This document shows positions 1 to 6,475 of a stretch of 6,947 nt of DNA, one piece after another. A program made the position numbers and the translations under genes. The notes under the pieces are model-generated. The model did no database searches and was not told where the DNA came from. It saw nothing but the letters and a program-made list of their open reading frames with translations. Source of the DNA: Nitrospirota bacterium. Its GTDB lineage: Bacteria; Nitrospirota; Thermodesulfovibrionia; Thermodesulfovibrionales; UBA6898. The stretch is taken from assembly GCA_021787505.1 (NCBI GenBank), contig JAJYLU010000095.1, positions 1 through 6,947 of the forward strand, written 5' to 3'. Numbering within the stretch: the first letter of the stretch is position 1; the number at the start of each line of letters is the position of its first letter.

Positions 1-159
1 CGATCTCAGGCTTTGGATAAGGCGGTAGATGCCGCCTACGGCAAGAAGACCTTTGCATCCGACGCCGAGCGGGTGGCGTTTCTCTTTGAGCTCTACCACA
101 AATACACCAGTCTCCTGCCGACGCCGGAGAAATCAAAGCGGAAAAGGAAGAAGAGTTAA
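1..159 (+). CDS. C-terminal end of a class I SAM-dependent DNA methyltransferase (partial)
   Basis: The frame is open from the window edge to a TAA at 157-159 and gives 52 residues. It contains ALDKAVDAAYG followed by DAERVAFLFELYHKYTSLL and a lysine/arginine-rich tail. From memory, this is the typical C-terminus of large DNA methyltransferases of the MmeI/YeeA-like type, which modify adenine in DNA alone or fused to a nuclease. The catalytic and SAM-binding motifs lie upstream of the window, so activity, specificity and any nuclease domain cannot be judged. The basic tail may help DNA contact, which is inference. The downstream neighbour is a broken dinD, so this looks like the edge of an accessory or defence-type region. 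Confidence 0.7.
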   Translation, partial: RSQALDKAVDAAYGKKTFASDAERVAFLFELYHKYTSLLPTPEKSKRKRKKS

Positions 160-228
160 GAATAACAACTAACTGCTCAGGACAGAGGCTGTATCTGGTT
201 GCGGCAACGGTGCGGTTTGAGAATCAGC

Positions 229-275
229 TTCTCGGCGGATCAAAGAAGCGGGGAACATATAGTTTCCGCCGAAAA
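229..275. repeat. Inverted repeat upstream of dinD-like gene
   Basis: TCGGCGGA at 232-239 is the exact reverse complement of TCCGCCGA at 265-272. With one mismatch the arms extend to 229-239 and 265-275. The loop is 25 bases. No T-run follows on either strand, so it does not look like an intrinsic terminator. It could form an RNA stem in the dinD leader, be a protein site, or be chance. Confidence 0.35.
252..267. promoter_or_regulatory. Possible operator, LexA-like imperfect palindrome
   Basis: GGAACATATAGTTTCC matches its own reverse complement at 12 of 16 positions and ends 65 bases before the dinD-like ATG. It resembles the GAAC-N4-GTTC type of LexA box but has one extra spacer base and GTTT instead of GTTC. 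The reason to consider it is that E. coli dinD is LexA-controlled. The match is loose and could be accidental. Confidence 0.18.
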
Positions 276-332
276 GGGGATGTTGTAAGGGTTAAGAGAT
301 AAGAAACACAAACTATTTAGGAGGGTTTTTCC

Positions 333-812
333 ATGAAAAGAGAGATCATTGTGAGACTTCACGCCAATTTTGAAGAGATAGTTCAAATTGAAACAGAGAC
401 TGGCGCAGAATTTTGGTTAGCGCGAGACCTCCAACCGCTGCTTGGTTATGCAAGATGGGAAAATTTCATTAAAGTAATTGAAAAGGCAAAAATGTCTTGC
501 AAAACCGCTGGTTATGATGTCGCTGACCATTTTCTTGACGTCACGAAAAAGGTTGCTGTCGGTTCCGGTGCTCAGCGGCCGATCGATGACATCGCCCTTG
601 ATCGCTATGCCTGTTATCTTATAGCCCAAAAAGGAGACCCCTCAAAAGATGAAATAGCTTTTGCGCAGACTTATTTTGCGGTGCAGACCCGTAAACAAGA
701 AATTGGGAAGGTGCACTTCAGCGCATCGCGGAAGCCCTTGAACTGGCGGATTCTTTTTTTAATGGGCTTGCATTGGGGGGAATCGGCTCGGGGAATCTCC
801 CGGAGGAACTGA
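333..812 (+). pseudogene. dinD: Truncated DinD-like DNA-damage-inducible protein (Bro-N domain)
   Basis: The ATG at 333 has a strong AGGAGG eight bases upstream. Residues 13 to about 123 follow E. coli DinD closely: FEEI, GAEFWLARDLQPLLGY, a DHF segment, DIALDRYACYLIAQKGDP and AQTYFAVQTRKQE. In E. coli, DinD is an SOS protein reported to inhibit RecA filament function. Full-length members have about 275 residues. Here the resemblance stops near residue 123 (position 701), and the last 36 residues are the out-of-frame reading of another gene remnant, ending at a TGA at 810-812. About 150 C-terminal residues are therefore missing. GC content is about 45% in 361-700, well below the flanking DNA, which suggests horizontal acquisition. 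A short protein could still be made, but normal function is unlikely. Confidence 0.7.
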
Positions 813-901
813 AAGGGGACGCGGGGCAGATGGAGCGGGTATCGGCCCTTTTATATGCTGAGGCCTTGTTCACTGAAGCGAGAAACATTGACCCTCGATA
901 A
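695..901 (+). pseudogene. 3' remnant of an unrecognised gene
   Basis: Directly after the dinD-like break, the +2 frame is open from a TAA at 692-694 to a TAA at 899-901. It reads as a well-formed, probably helical protein end: GALQRIAEALELADSFFNGL, then ALGGIGSGNLPEELKGDAG, then MERVSALLYAEALFTEARN and IDPR. GC is about 58%, as in the downstream genes and unlike the dinD part. There is no credible start; an ATG at 830 would give only 23 residues. I do not recognise the family. The simplest reading is that a deletion or insertion removed the 5' part of this gene together with the 3' part of dinD. Its stop overlaps the start of alkD, so it was probably the original upstream partner of alkD. Confidence 0.45.
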
Positions 902-1586
902 CCTCAAATCAGACCTTCAAAGCCTTGCCGATCCTGAAAAGGCACGGATTCTCTCCCGTTTTTTCAAGACCGGTAAGGGGCAGTACGGCGAGGGAGATGT
1001 GTTTCTTGGGATTGTAGTCCCGAAGCAGCGGGCGGTCGCAAAGAAATACTTGGAGCTTTCCATGAGCGATATCCGTAAACTCCTTTCGAGCGAGATCCAC
1101 GAGCACAGGCTTGTTGCCTTGCTCATCCTCGTAAACAAATATAAAAAAGCGGACCGGGAAGGCAAGGGAGAGATCGCCGGTTTTTACCTGGAACATACAA
1201 AGCATATAAATAACTGGGACCTCGTCGACCTATCGGCGCCGAATATTCCCGGAGATTATCTTCTCGATAAGGACCGGTCGGTGCTTTACAGGCTTGCGAG
1301 ATCAGGAAATCTCTGGGAAAGAAGGATCTCGGTCATGTCCACTCTTGCATTTATACGGAAAAACGATTTTGCCGACACACTTCTCGTCTCGGAAATCCTT
1401 CTTCGCGATGATCACGACCTGATCCATAAGGCGGTAGGATGGATGCTGCGCGAGGTCGGCAAAAGAAATCTGCAAACTGAAGAAGATTTTTTGAGAAAAC
1501 ATTACCGACGGATGCCGAGGACGATGCTCAGATATGCGATAGAGAGGTTTGAAGAAAAGAAGCGCCGCTTTTTTCTCGGAAAGTAG
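855..1586 (+). CDS. alkD: AlkD-family DNA alkylation repair protein (DNA glycosylase)
   Basis: This is a HEAT-like-repeat DNA glycosylase that removes alkylated purines (N3- and N7-alkyl adducts) in base-excision repair in the cytoplasm. The product follows the family along its length: SLADPEKARILSRFFKTG, GQYGEGDVFLGI, INNWDLVDLSAP, LWERRISV, HDLIHKAVGWMLREVGKR and PRTMLRYAIE. By spacing to Bacillus cereus AlkD (W109, D113, R148, W187), the key residues are W121, D125, R157 and W196, so the active site looks complete. The ATG at 855 gives 243 residues, but family members usually begin just before TLDNLK, which fits a TTG at 888 (232 residues). Both starts have only weak ribosome binding sites, and both lie inside the end of the upstream remnant (stop 899-901), which hints at former translational coupling. 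It converges with cheB, 36 bases away. Confidence 0.9.
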   Translation: MLRPCSLKRETLTLDNLKSDLQSLADPEKARILSRFFKTGKGQYGEGDVFLGIVVPKQRAVAKKYLELSMSDIRKLLSSEIHEHRLVALLILVNKYKKADREGKGEIAGFYLEHTKHINNWDLVDLSAPNIPGDYLLDKDRSVLYRLARSGNLWERRISVMSTLAFIRKNDFADTLLVSEILLRDDHDLIHKAVGWMLREVGKRNLQTEEDFLRKHYRRMPRTMLRYAIERFEEKKRRFFLGK

Positions 1587-1622
1587 CGTTTTTCAGCATA
1601 ACCGACTCCATCTATACCGTCT

Positions 1623-2696
1623 TTATCCCGCAGCAGTTCTCTTCATCACTTCCCTTGCAATCGAGCCTAGAGGCAGGATTTTGTCGACACCGCCCTGTTT
1701 GATCGCTTCGTGAGGCATACCAAAGACAACCGACGTTTCTTCATCCTGGGCGATCGTGTGGGCGCCTGCATCGTGCATCTCTCGCATACCCTTTGCCCCG
1801 TCGTCTCCCATGCCGGTCATGATGATCCCCACGGCGTTTTTCCCGGCATATCGCGCGGCAGACCTGAAGAGCACATCGACCGAAGGTCTGTGCCTGCAGA
1901 CGAATGGGCCGTCTTTTACCTCAACGTAGTATCGGGAGCCGCTCCGCTTCAAGAGCGTATGCCGGTTGCCCGGCGCGATCAGCGCCCGTCCGGTGATGAC
2001 AGTATCGTCGTTTTCGGCCTCCTTTATCGTGATTTTGCAGAGGCCGTCGAGCCGTTTCGCAAAGGCCGCCGTGAAATGTTCAGGCATGTGCTGGACGATC
2101 ACGATGCCGGGGGCGTCGAGCGGCAGTTCCATGAGGAATTCCCTGAGCGCCTCGGTCCCTCCGGTGGATGCGCCGACAACCACTACCTGTTCGGTCGTCT
2201 GGACCATCGCCTTGTTTGCGGGCTTCGGGATAATGACGTCCGCCGGGAGCTTCGGAGCTACCGCGAAGGGGCGGGCAGGGACCGGCTTTACTTTCGCCAT
2301 CGCCGCGGCCTTTACCGCGTCGCAGATGCGCACCCTCGACTCTTCGAGAAACTGCTTGGCGCCGATCCTTGGCTTGAGTATTATTTCGACCGCCCCATAT
2401 TCGAGCGCCTTCAGGGTGGTTTCAGCGCCTGCCTGGGTCAAACTGGAGCAGATTACGACCGGGACAGGGTGCTGACTCATAATTTTATGGAGAAAGGTGA
2501 TCCCGTCCATCCTCGGCATCTCGACGTCTAGCAGGACCACGTCCGGGACTTCCTTCCCCATTTTTTCGGCGGCGATGAACGGGTCCGCCGCGGTCGCCAT
2601 CACTTCCAGTGCCGGGTCCGACGCGAGGATCTCAGAGAGCGTCTTGCGTACAACGGAGGAGTCGTCGACTATAAGGACTCTGATCTTTTCTCTCAT
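1623..2696 (-). CDS. cheB: Chemotaxis response regulator, protein-glutamate methylesterase CheB
   Basis: CheB removes methyl groups from receptor glutamates (and can deamidate glutamines) when phosphorylated by CheA, giving feedback adaptation. The 357 residues hold a receiver domain (about 5-125) with acidic pocket D11/D12, phospho-acceptor D57 in [14 protein letters not shown]84/S85 and K108. A proline/lysine-rich linker (about 132-168) follows, then the methylesterase domain (about 169-352). The catalytic triad is visible as S177 in VGASTGG, H203 in VQHMPEHF and D299 in TGMGDDG. Length is normal and no key residue is missing. The ATG overlaps the cheD stop by four bases (ATGA, 2693-2696), implying translational coupling. 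It is the last gene of the operon; no clear terminator is seen in the 36 bases before alkD. Confidence 0.97.
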   Translation of the reverse strand: MREKIRVLIVDDSSVVRKTLSEILASDPALEVMATAADPFIAAEKMGKEVPDVVLLDVEMPRMDGITFLHKIMSQHPVPVVICSSLTQAGAETTLKALEYGAVEIILKPRIGAKQFLEESRVRICDAVKAAAMAKVKPVPARPFAVAPKLPADVIIPKPANKAMVQTTEQVVVVGASTGGTEALREFLMELPLDAPGIVIVQHMPEHFTAAFAKRLDGLCKITIKEAENDDTVITGRALIAPGNRHTLLKRSGSRYYVEVKDGPFVCRHRPSVDVLFRSAARYAGKNAVGIIMTGMGDDGAKGMREMHDAGAHTIAQDEETSVVFGMPHEAIKQGGVDKILPLGSIAREVMKRTAAG

Positions 2697-3238
2697 GCGC
2701 CTCTTTTCTTGAATGTTACTCCGCGAATCCCCTGGTTCTGACGCAAGTTCGGAAGACGCTTCAGAAAGACGTCCCCGGTTTCCGTATGGAAGATCAGCTT
2801 CCTGCCGAAGGAATCCCCCACGTCGGCCGCCACGATATGGAGATTTTTCCCCCGGATCGTCTCGAGGGCGGTCCTGACATTCATCGTCCCAATGGTGTTC
2901 TCCTGCATGGAGGCGAGGGTGTCGGCACCGCCGAAGATCTTGATCTCGATTTCGTCTTCGGCGATTCCGTAGTCCCGAAACTTCTTCAGCATGAATTTTA
3001 TTGCGCAGTCGGTATACTTGAACGTGTCGTCACAGTACTTTCTGCAGCCTTTCTTCTTCCGACAAACGGGCAGCGTGGCGTGGCAGATCGCGCCGATGCG
3101 GAGCCTCTTGTTGAAGAGGGTGACCGAGACACACGAACCGAGAACGGTCACCACCTTAGCCGGTTTTTCGCCGATGTAGAATTCACCCGGTTTCAGGTAA
3201 ACGGTATGCAGATGGGAGGACTGGACGTGCGTCGTCAT
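2693..3238 (-). CDS. cheD: Chemoreceptor glutamine deamidase CheD
   Basis: CheD converts receptor glutamines to glutamates, creating methylation sites, and in Bacillus interacts with CheC. The 181-residue product has the family core: [13 protein letters not shown] with the catalytic cysteine C36, T31 just before it, and H53 in ICHATLP. Then follow [19 protein letters not shown] and [20 protein letters not shown] basic insert after the histidine carries three more cysteines (C59, C65, C69; spacing C-x5-C-x3-C), absent from the Thermotoga protein as I remember it. The start overlaps the cheR stop (ATGA, 3235-3238) and the stop overlaps the cheB start, so cheR, cheD and cheB are probably translated in a coupled way. 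No cheC is visible here, so the substrate is presumably the operon's own MCP and others. Confidence 0.95.
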   Translation of the reverse strand: MTTHVQSSHLHTVYLKPGEFYIGEKPAKVVTVLGSCVSVTLFNKRLRIGAICHATLPVCRKKKGCRKYCDDTFKYTDCAIKFMLKKFRDYGIAEDEIEIKIFGGADTLASMQENTIGTMNVRTALETIRGKNLHIVAADVGDSFGRKLIFHTETGDVFLKRLPNLRQNQGIRGVTFKKRGA

Positions 3239-4098
3239 AACGGTTTTCTGTACACCATGGAACCGACCGAGGCAAGCGGTATGCTCAGGCTGCTGAGCGT
3301 CTCGGAGTGGCCCATAAAGAGATATCCCCCGGGCTTCAGATGACGGTATATCGTCTGCAGGACCTTCTGCTGCGTCGGCCTGTCGAAGTAGATTATGACG
3401 TTTCTGCAGAATATGATATCGAAGGAGCTGTCGATACCGAAGTTGCTGTCCATGAAATTGAGCCGCCTGAATTCGACGCAGGACCTGAGCTCCGGCACTA
3501 CCCTGACCAGCCCTCTTTCCCTTTCTTTGCTTCTCATAAGGAATTTCTTTTTCATCGACGCCGGCATCAGGCCGACCCGCTCTTCCTTGTAGACCGCCCG
3601 GAAGGCCTTCTCGAGGACCCTCGTCGAGATGTCGGTGGCAAGTATGGAAAAGCGGAACCCCGGTTGCGATTGGGCGTATTCAGTCAGCACCATTGCGAGC
3701 GTGTAAGGCTCCTCTCCGGTGGAGCATCCCGCCGACCAGATCGAGAGGCCTTGTCGCATCCCTGCCCCGTGGATACGGAAAAGCTCGGGAATGGCATGTT
3801 GGGTCAGATAATCGAAGTGCTTAGGCTCGCGGAAGAAATCGGTCTTGTTCGTGGTCACCACGTCGATCATATGCAGCTTCTCCTGCTCCAGTCCCTCCGG
3901 ACTGAACAGGAAATTGCAGTATTCGCCGAAAGATTCGATGCCGAGAGCCCGAAGTCTTTTCCGCAGCCTCGCCTCGAGCATGATCCTCTTCTGTTCGGAC
4001 AACTTTATCCCGCATTCGGCCCTGATGAAGGCGCTCAGCCGATCGAAATCATTTCTTGACAGGGCCGCCGACATGATCCGGCTGTTCACATTTGTCAT
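3235..4098 (-). CDS. cheR: Chemotaxis protein methyltransferase CheR
   Basis: CheR transfers methyl groups from S-adenosylmethionine to receptor glutamates. I chose the ATG at 4098 (287 residues; E. coli CheR has 286) because GGAG lies six bases upstream and the protein starts just before the conserved helical N-domain. An ATG at 4110 is possible. The frame stays open to 4242, but that would overlap cheW by 71 bases with an unlike N-terminus. From 4098: N-terminal domain about 9-80; VVTTNKTDFFRE about 80-91; SAM-binding IWSAGCSTGEEPYTLAM about 120-136; beta-subdomain GLVRVVPEL about 196-204; IIFCRNVIIYFD about 228-239; MGHSE about 262-266. The beta-subdomain spacing equals that of E. coli CheR, which docks on receptor tails. 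Confidence 0.95.
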   Translation of the reverse strand: MTNVNSRIMSAALSRNDFDRLSAFIRAECGIKLSEQKRIMLEARLRKRLRALGIESFGEYCNFLFSPEGLEQEKLHMIDVVTTNKTDFFREPKHFDYLTQHAIPELFRIHGAGMRQGLSIWSAGCSTGEEPYTLAMVLTEYAQSQPGFRFSILATDISTRVLEKAFRAVYKEERVGLMPASMKKKFLMRSKERERGLVRVVPELRSCVEFRRLNFMDSNFGIDSSFDIIFCRNVIIYFDRPTQQKVLQTIYRHLKPGGYLFMGHSETLSSLSIPLASVGSMVYRKPL

Positions 4099-4171
4099 TA
4101 CCTGCTCCATTTTTCGTTTGGCCCAGCCCCGCCGGTGTTTCGGGCCGGCGAGGCCGGGCAATGGACGTGTG
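4099..4171 (-). other. GC-rich cheW-cheR spacer with alternative hairpins
   Basis: This 73-base gap is the longest inside the operon. On the + strand it has GCCGG at 4131-4135, CCGGC at 4145-4149 and GCCGG at 4153-4157. The middle element can pair with either neighbour, so the mRNA can form two mutually exclusive short hairpins (loops of 3 and 9 bases). It lies between the cheW stop and the cheR ribosome binding site. It could tune cheR translation or mRNA processing; no T-run marks it as a terminator. Confidence 0.3.
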
Positions 4172-4693
4172 CTATGTGCCGGAGGGTCCTTCGCCGCCGG
4201 GGGCAGGTATGTCGCCTGCATCCCGCACCAGCGACAGCTCATCGATGGAAAAGACCTTGTCGATGTCCAAGATGATGATGAAATTGTCGTCCCGCTTGCC
4301 CATTCCCTTGATGAAGTCGGTCCTCAGGCGTGTGCCGATCCTCGGCGCCGGCTCGATCTTGTCCGGTTCGAGATCGATCACTTCCTGGACCGAATCTGCA
4401 AGGGCTCCGAGCACGGTGGTATCGCCGTCGAGCGATATCTCGACGATGATAATGCAGGTGTTTACCGTATTTTCGGTCTTCGTCATCCCGAATTTCAGCC
4501 TCATGTCCACAACGGGAACGACGTTCCCACGGAGATTGATCACCCCCCTCATGAAATCAGGCGTGCGCGGGACCTTGGTGATTGCGGTAAAATCGAGCAC
4601 CTCTCTCACCTTGGATATCTCGATCGCGAAGACCTCGTCCCCCAGCTTGAAGGTCAGGTACTGCGTTGTTTCGGTAATCGATGATACACTCAT
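4172..4693 (-). CDS. cheW: Chemotaxis coupling protein CheW
   Basis: CheW is the cytoplasmic adaptor that joins receptor tips to the CheA P5 domain in signalling arrays. The 173-residue product shows the family pattern: QYLTFKLGDEVFAIEISKVREVL (about 11-33), ITKVPRTPDFMRGVINLRG (38-56), VVPVVDMRLKFG (58-69) and DFIKGMGKRDDNFIIILDID (126-145). R55 in NLRG corresponds to the conserved arginine known to matter for receptor binding in E. coli. It has a short acidic/glycine-rich tail (GGEGPSGT). The ATG follows a strong GGGGGTGAT site that begins right after the mcp stop; the gap is 11 bases, so it is clearly co-transcribed with mcp. Confidence 0.97.
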   Translation of the reverse strand: MSVSSITETTQYLTFKLGDEVFAIEISKVREVLDFTAITKVPRTPDFMRGVINLRGNVVPVVDMRLKFGMTKTENTVNTCIIIVEISLDGDTTVLGALADSVQEVIDLEPDKIEPAPRIGTRLRTDFIKGMGKRDDNFIIILDIDKVFSIDELSLVRDAGDIPAPGGEGPSGT

Positions 4694-4704
4694 GCCATCA
4701 CCCC

Positions 4705-6420
4705 CTAAAACCGCTCGAATTCGTCGTCTTCGGCGTCCCCGCCTCCGTTGCCCATATCGAGCGCAACACCGGCCTTCCTGCCAGGCGTTTCGGCTTTCGC
4801 CGCTGCAACATGCGTCTTTTTCATTCCCTCGTGACCGATATGCGCCACCTTAGCCCTGTAGGAGACCCTTTCCGCAGCAATCCGCTTCCTGCCGTTGCCT
4901 CCCACCTTGAAGAACTCGATCACGCTCTGGAGATGTTCCGCCTGAGAGGCAAGCTCCTCTGCCGTGGAGGACATCTCTTCGGCGGCGCCTGCGTTCTGCT
5001 GCACCACCTGGTCGAGCTGCTGGACAGCCTTGTTGATCTGGTCTGCCCCGCTGTTCTGTTCGGAGCTTGCAGCGTTGATCTCCTGGACGAGTTCAGCAGT
5101 CTTCTGAATATCCGGCACGAGTTTGTCGAGCATCTGGCCGGCCATTTCTGCAACCTGCACGCTCGAGGCCGAGAGTTTGCTGATCTCGGCGGCGGCAGCC
5201 TGGCTCCGCTCGGCCAGCTTTCTCACTTCAGAGGCGACGACGGCGAAGCCCTTGCCGTGTTCGCCTGCGCGGGCCGCCTCAATCGCCGCGTTCAGCGCGA
5301 GAAGGTTTGTCTGCCTTGCGATCTCTTCAATGATCGATATCTTCCCGGCGATGTCTTTCATCGCCGTCACCGTCTCGCCTACCGCCTTGCCGCTTTCCTT
5401 TGCGTCATTGGCGGATTTGAGCGCGATCTTTTCGGTCTGCTGGGCGTTGTCCGCGTTCTGGCGGATGTTCGAGACCATCTCCTCCATCGAGGAAGAGACC
5501 TCTTCGACCGAGCTGGCCTGCTCGGATGCGCCCTGAGACATCTCCTCCGAGCCCGAACTCATCTGTTGGCTCCCCGATGCGACATTGTCCGAGGCGGTCT
5601 TGACGTCCGCCACAATCTCTTTGAGCTTCTCGACCATATTTTTCATCGAATCGAGAAGCAGTCCTGTTTCATCTTTGCTCTGCACGTCGATGCTGATGGT
5701 AAGATCGCCTTCCGCAAGTTTGTTCGCCACCCCGACGCCGACGGCGAGCGGTGAGGTGATGCCCCGGATCACGAACACCGAAATCAAGAGACCGAGAATG
5801 GTGCCGACTATGATGATAAAGATAGAGCTGAAGAGGGTCGCCTTGTATTTCTCTGCGGCGGTTTTCATTATTCCGGCAAAGGCATCTTGTTCTTCCTTCT
5901 GCACTGATACGGCGATGGAATCGGCGAGGTCCGTAGGGCCGCGGTCCATGCCCTTCACCATGTCATCCACGACATGGGCGCTCTGTATGTCTCCCGACCC
6001 GTAGTGACTCAGAGCATTGCGGTACTTGGCACCCATCTCGCCATGAGATTTCATGAACTCATCCACCTTGGCAGTGTCGAGATTCAATTTCCCCATCACT
6101 GTTTTTAGTTCTTTGGCCGAATTCTGCACTTCGACTTCCTGGTTTTTGAAGTTCTCTTGATACTTTGCAAAATCCGCCGCCTTGTAGCCCCTCAGCAAGG
6201 TGTCCTTCCATTCCTGGACCTGCCTCTTGAAGTGAAGTTCGATGTCATCGGCGCTGCGGACGGCCTGGGTATAAGCTTCGGCCGCAGCCATGTTCGTGAC
6301 CATCATCCGGTTTGTTCTCGAAATATCGCTCAAAAGATATATGCCGACCCCGATTAGTATGGCAGACATAAAACCTGCCATCAGCAACAACTTTGTCCCT
6401 ATTTTCAAGTTCTTCAACAT
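4705..6420 (-). CDS. mcp: Methyl-accepting chemotaxis protein (transmembrane, 34H-like)
   Basis: This inner-membrane chemoreceptor has 571 residues: transmembrane helix 1 at about 11-30, a periplasmic helical sensor at about 31-195 (four-helix-bundle type with [11 protein letters not shown] at 68-78), helix 2 at about 196-218, HAMP at about 219-272 and a cytoplasmic signalling hairpin at about 273-504. The conserved tip is [21 protein letters not shown] (367-387). Methylation-site-like pairs are E306/E307, E313/E314, E481/E482 and E488/E489; E300-Q301 has a glutamine that CheD or CheB could deamidate. Next to E. coli Tsr (from memory), one heptad is missing on each side of the tip, as in the 34H class. 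A linker of about 60 residues leads to the last five, EFERF, a likely CheR/CheB docking tether. The start has AGAGGGG just upstream. The ligand cannot be predicted. Confidence 0.96.
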   Translation of the reverse strand: MLKNLKIGTKLLLMAGFMSAILIGVGIYLLSDISRTNRMMVTNMAAAEAYTQAVRSADDIELHFKRQVQEWKDTLLRGYKAADFAKYQENFKNQEVEVQNSAKELKTVMGKLNLDTAKVDEFMKSHGEMGAKYRNALSHYGSGDIQSAHVVDDMVKGMDRGPTDLADSIAVSVQKEEQDAFAGIMKTAAEKYKATLFSSIFIIIVGTILGLLISVFVIRGITSPLAVGVGVANKLAEGDLTISIDVQSKDETGLLLDSMKNMVEKLKEIVADVKTASDNVASGSQQMSSGSEEMSQGASEQASSVEEVSSSMEEMVSNIRQNADNAQQTEKIALKSANDAKESGKAVGETVTAMKDIAGKISIIEEIARQTNLLALNAAIEAARAGEHGKGFAVVASEVRKLAERSQAAAAEISKLSASSVQVAEMAGQMLDKLVPDIQKTAELVQEINAASSEQNSGADQINKAVQQLDQVVQQNAGAAEEMSSTAEELASQAEHLQSVIEFFKVGGNGRKRIAAERVSYRAKVAHIGHEGMKKTHVAAAKAETPGRKAGVALDMGNGGGDAEDDEFERF

Positions 6421-6475
6421 ATGCCCCTCTTTCTTTTAAGATATTACGTTTGAAAAAGCCAGCCCCGTTACACCC
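6421..6475 (-). other. cheA-mcp intergenic gap
   Basis: The 55 bases between the cheA stop and the mcp start contain the mcp ribosome binding site (AGAGGGG on the - strand, just before the ATG) and an A/T-rich middle. I see no terminator hairpin and no convincing promoter, so read-through from cheA is the default assumption. Confidence 0.4.

Larger units (their letters stand above)
90..302 (+). pseudogene. Start-less open frame, possible gene remnant
   Basis: After a TGA at 87-89, this frame stays open for 70 codons to a TAA at 300-302. It has no ATG; the first usable start is a GTG near 211. From about 186 the translation looks protein-like (RLYLVAATVRFENQLLGG, then a basic end finishing in VVRVKR). 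The first part overlaps the methyltransferase coding end in another frame and is probably just its shadow. I do not recognise a family. It may be the 3' remnant of a gene cut by a deletion, like the remnant at 695-901, or chance. Confidence 0.2.
160..332. other. Non-coding gap with inverted repeat and start-less frame
   Basis: These 173 bases separate the methyltransferase stop from the dinD-like start. They hold an inverted repeat (229-239 with 265-275), an imperfect palindrome (252-267) and a strong ribosome binding site for dinD (AGGAGG at 319-324). A frame with no ATG crosses the region and stops at 300-302; its last part reads as plausible protein (LYLVAATVRFENQLLGG). I found no convincing -35/-10 pair. 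Confidence 0.5.

Noticed and set aside
173..185. CTGCTCAGGACAG as an E. coli-type LexA box
   Set aside because: The CTG and CAG halves are 7 bases apart instead of 10, and the inner T and A of the consensus are missing.
417..629. Small - strand frame opposite dinD
   Set aside because: No ribosome binding site or recognisable domain was seen, and the + strand carries clear DinD similarity.
1554..1576. Hairpin with T-run at the end of alkD as terminator
   Set aside because: The stem is about 8 pairs, almost all A-T, with only two G-C pairs and one G-T, and lies inside coding sequence. On the cheB strand it has an additional mismatch.
1710..2531. Long + strand frame opposite cheB, with similar ones opposite cheR (3307-4059) and mcp (4681-5754)
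   Set aside because: The - strand frames carry complete, well-known proteins with catalytic motifs. The opposite frames show no recognisable domain and arise from codon bias.
4099..4242. N-terminal extension of CheR to an ATG at 4242
   Set aside because: It overlaps cheW, adds cysteine/proline-rich sequence not seen in CheR, and the ATG at 4098 has a good ribosome binding site and gives the normal family length.
6440..6465. TGGC motif before mcp as a sigma-54 promoter
   Set aside because: The required GC at -12 is absent at the correct spacing; CG is found instead.
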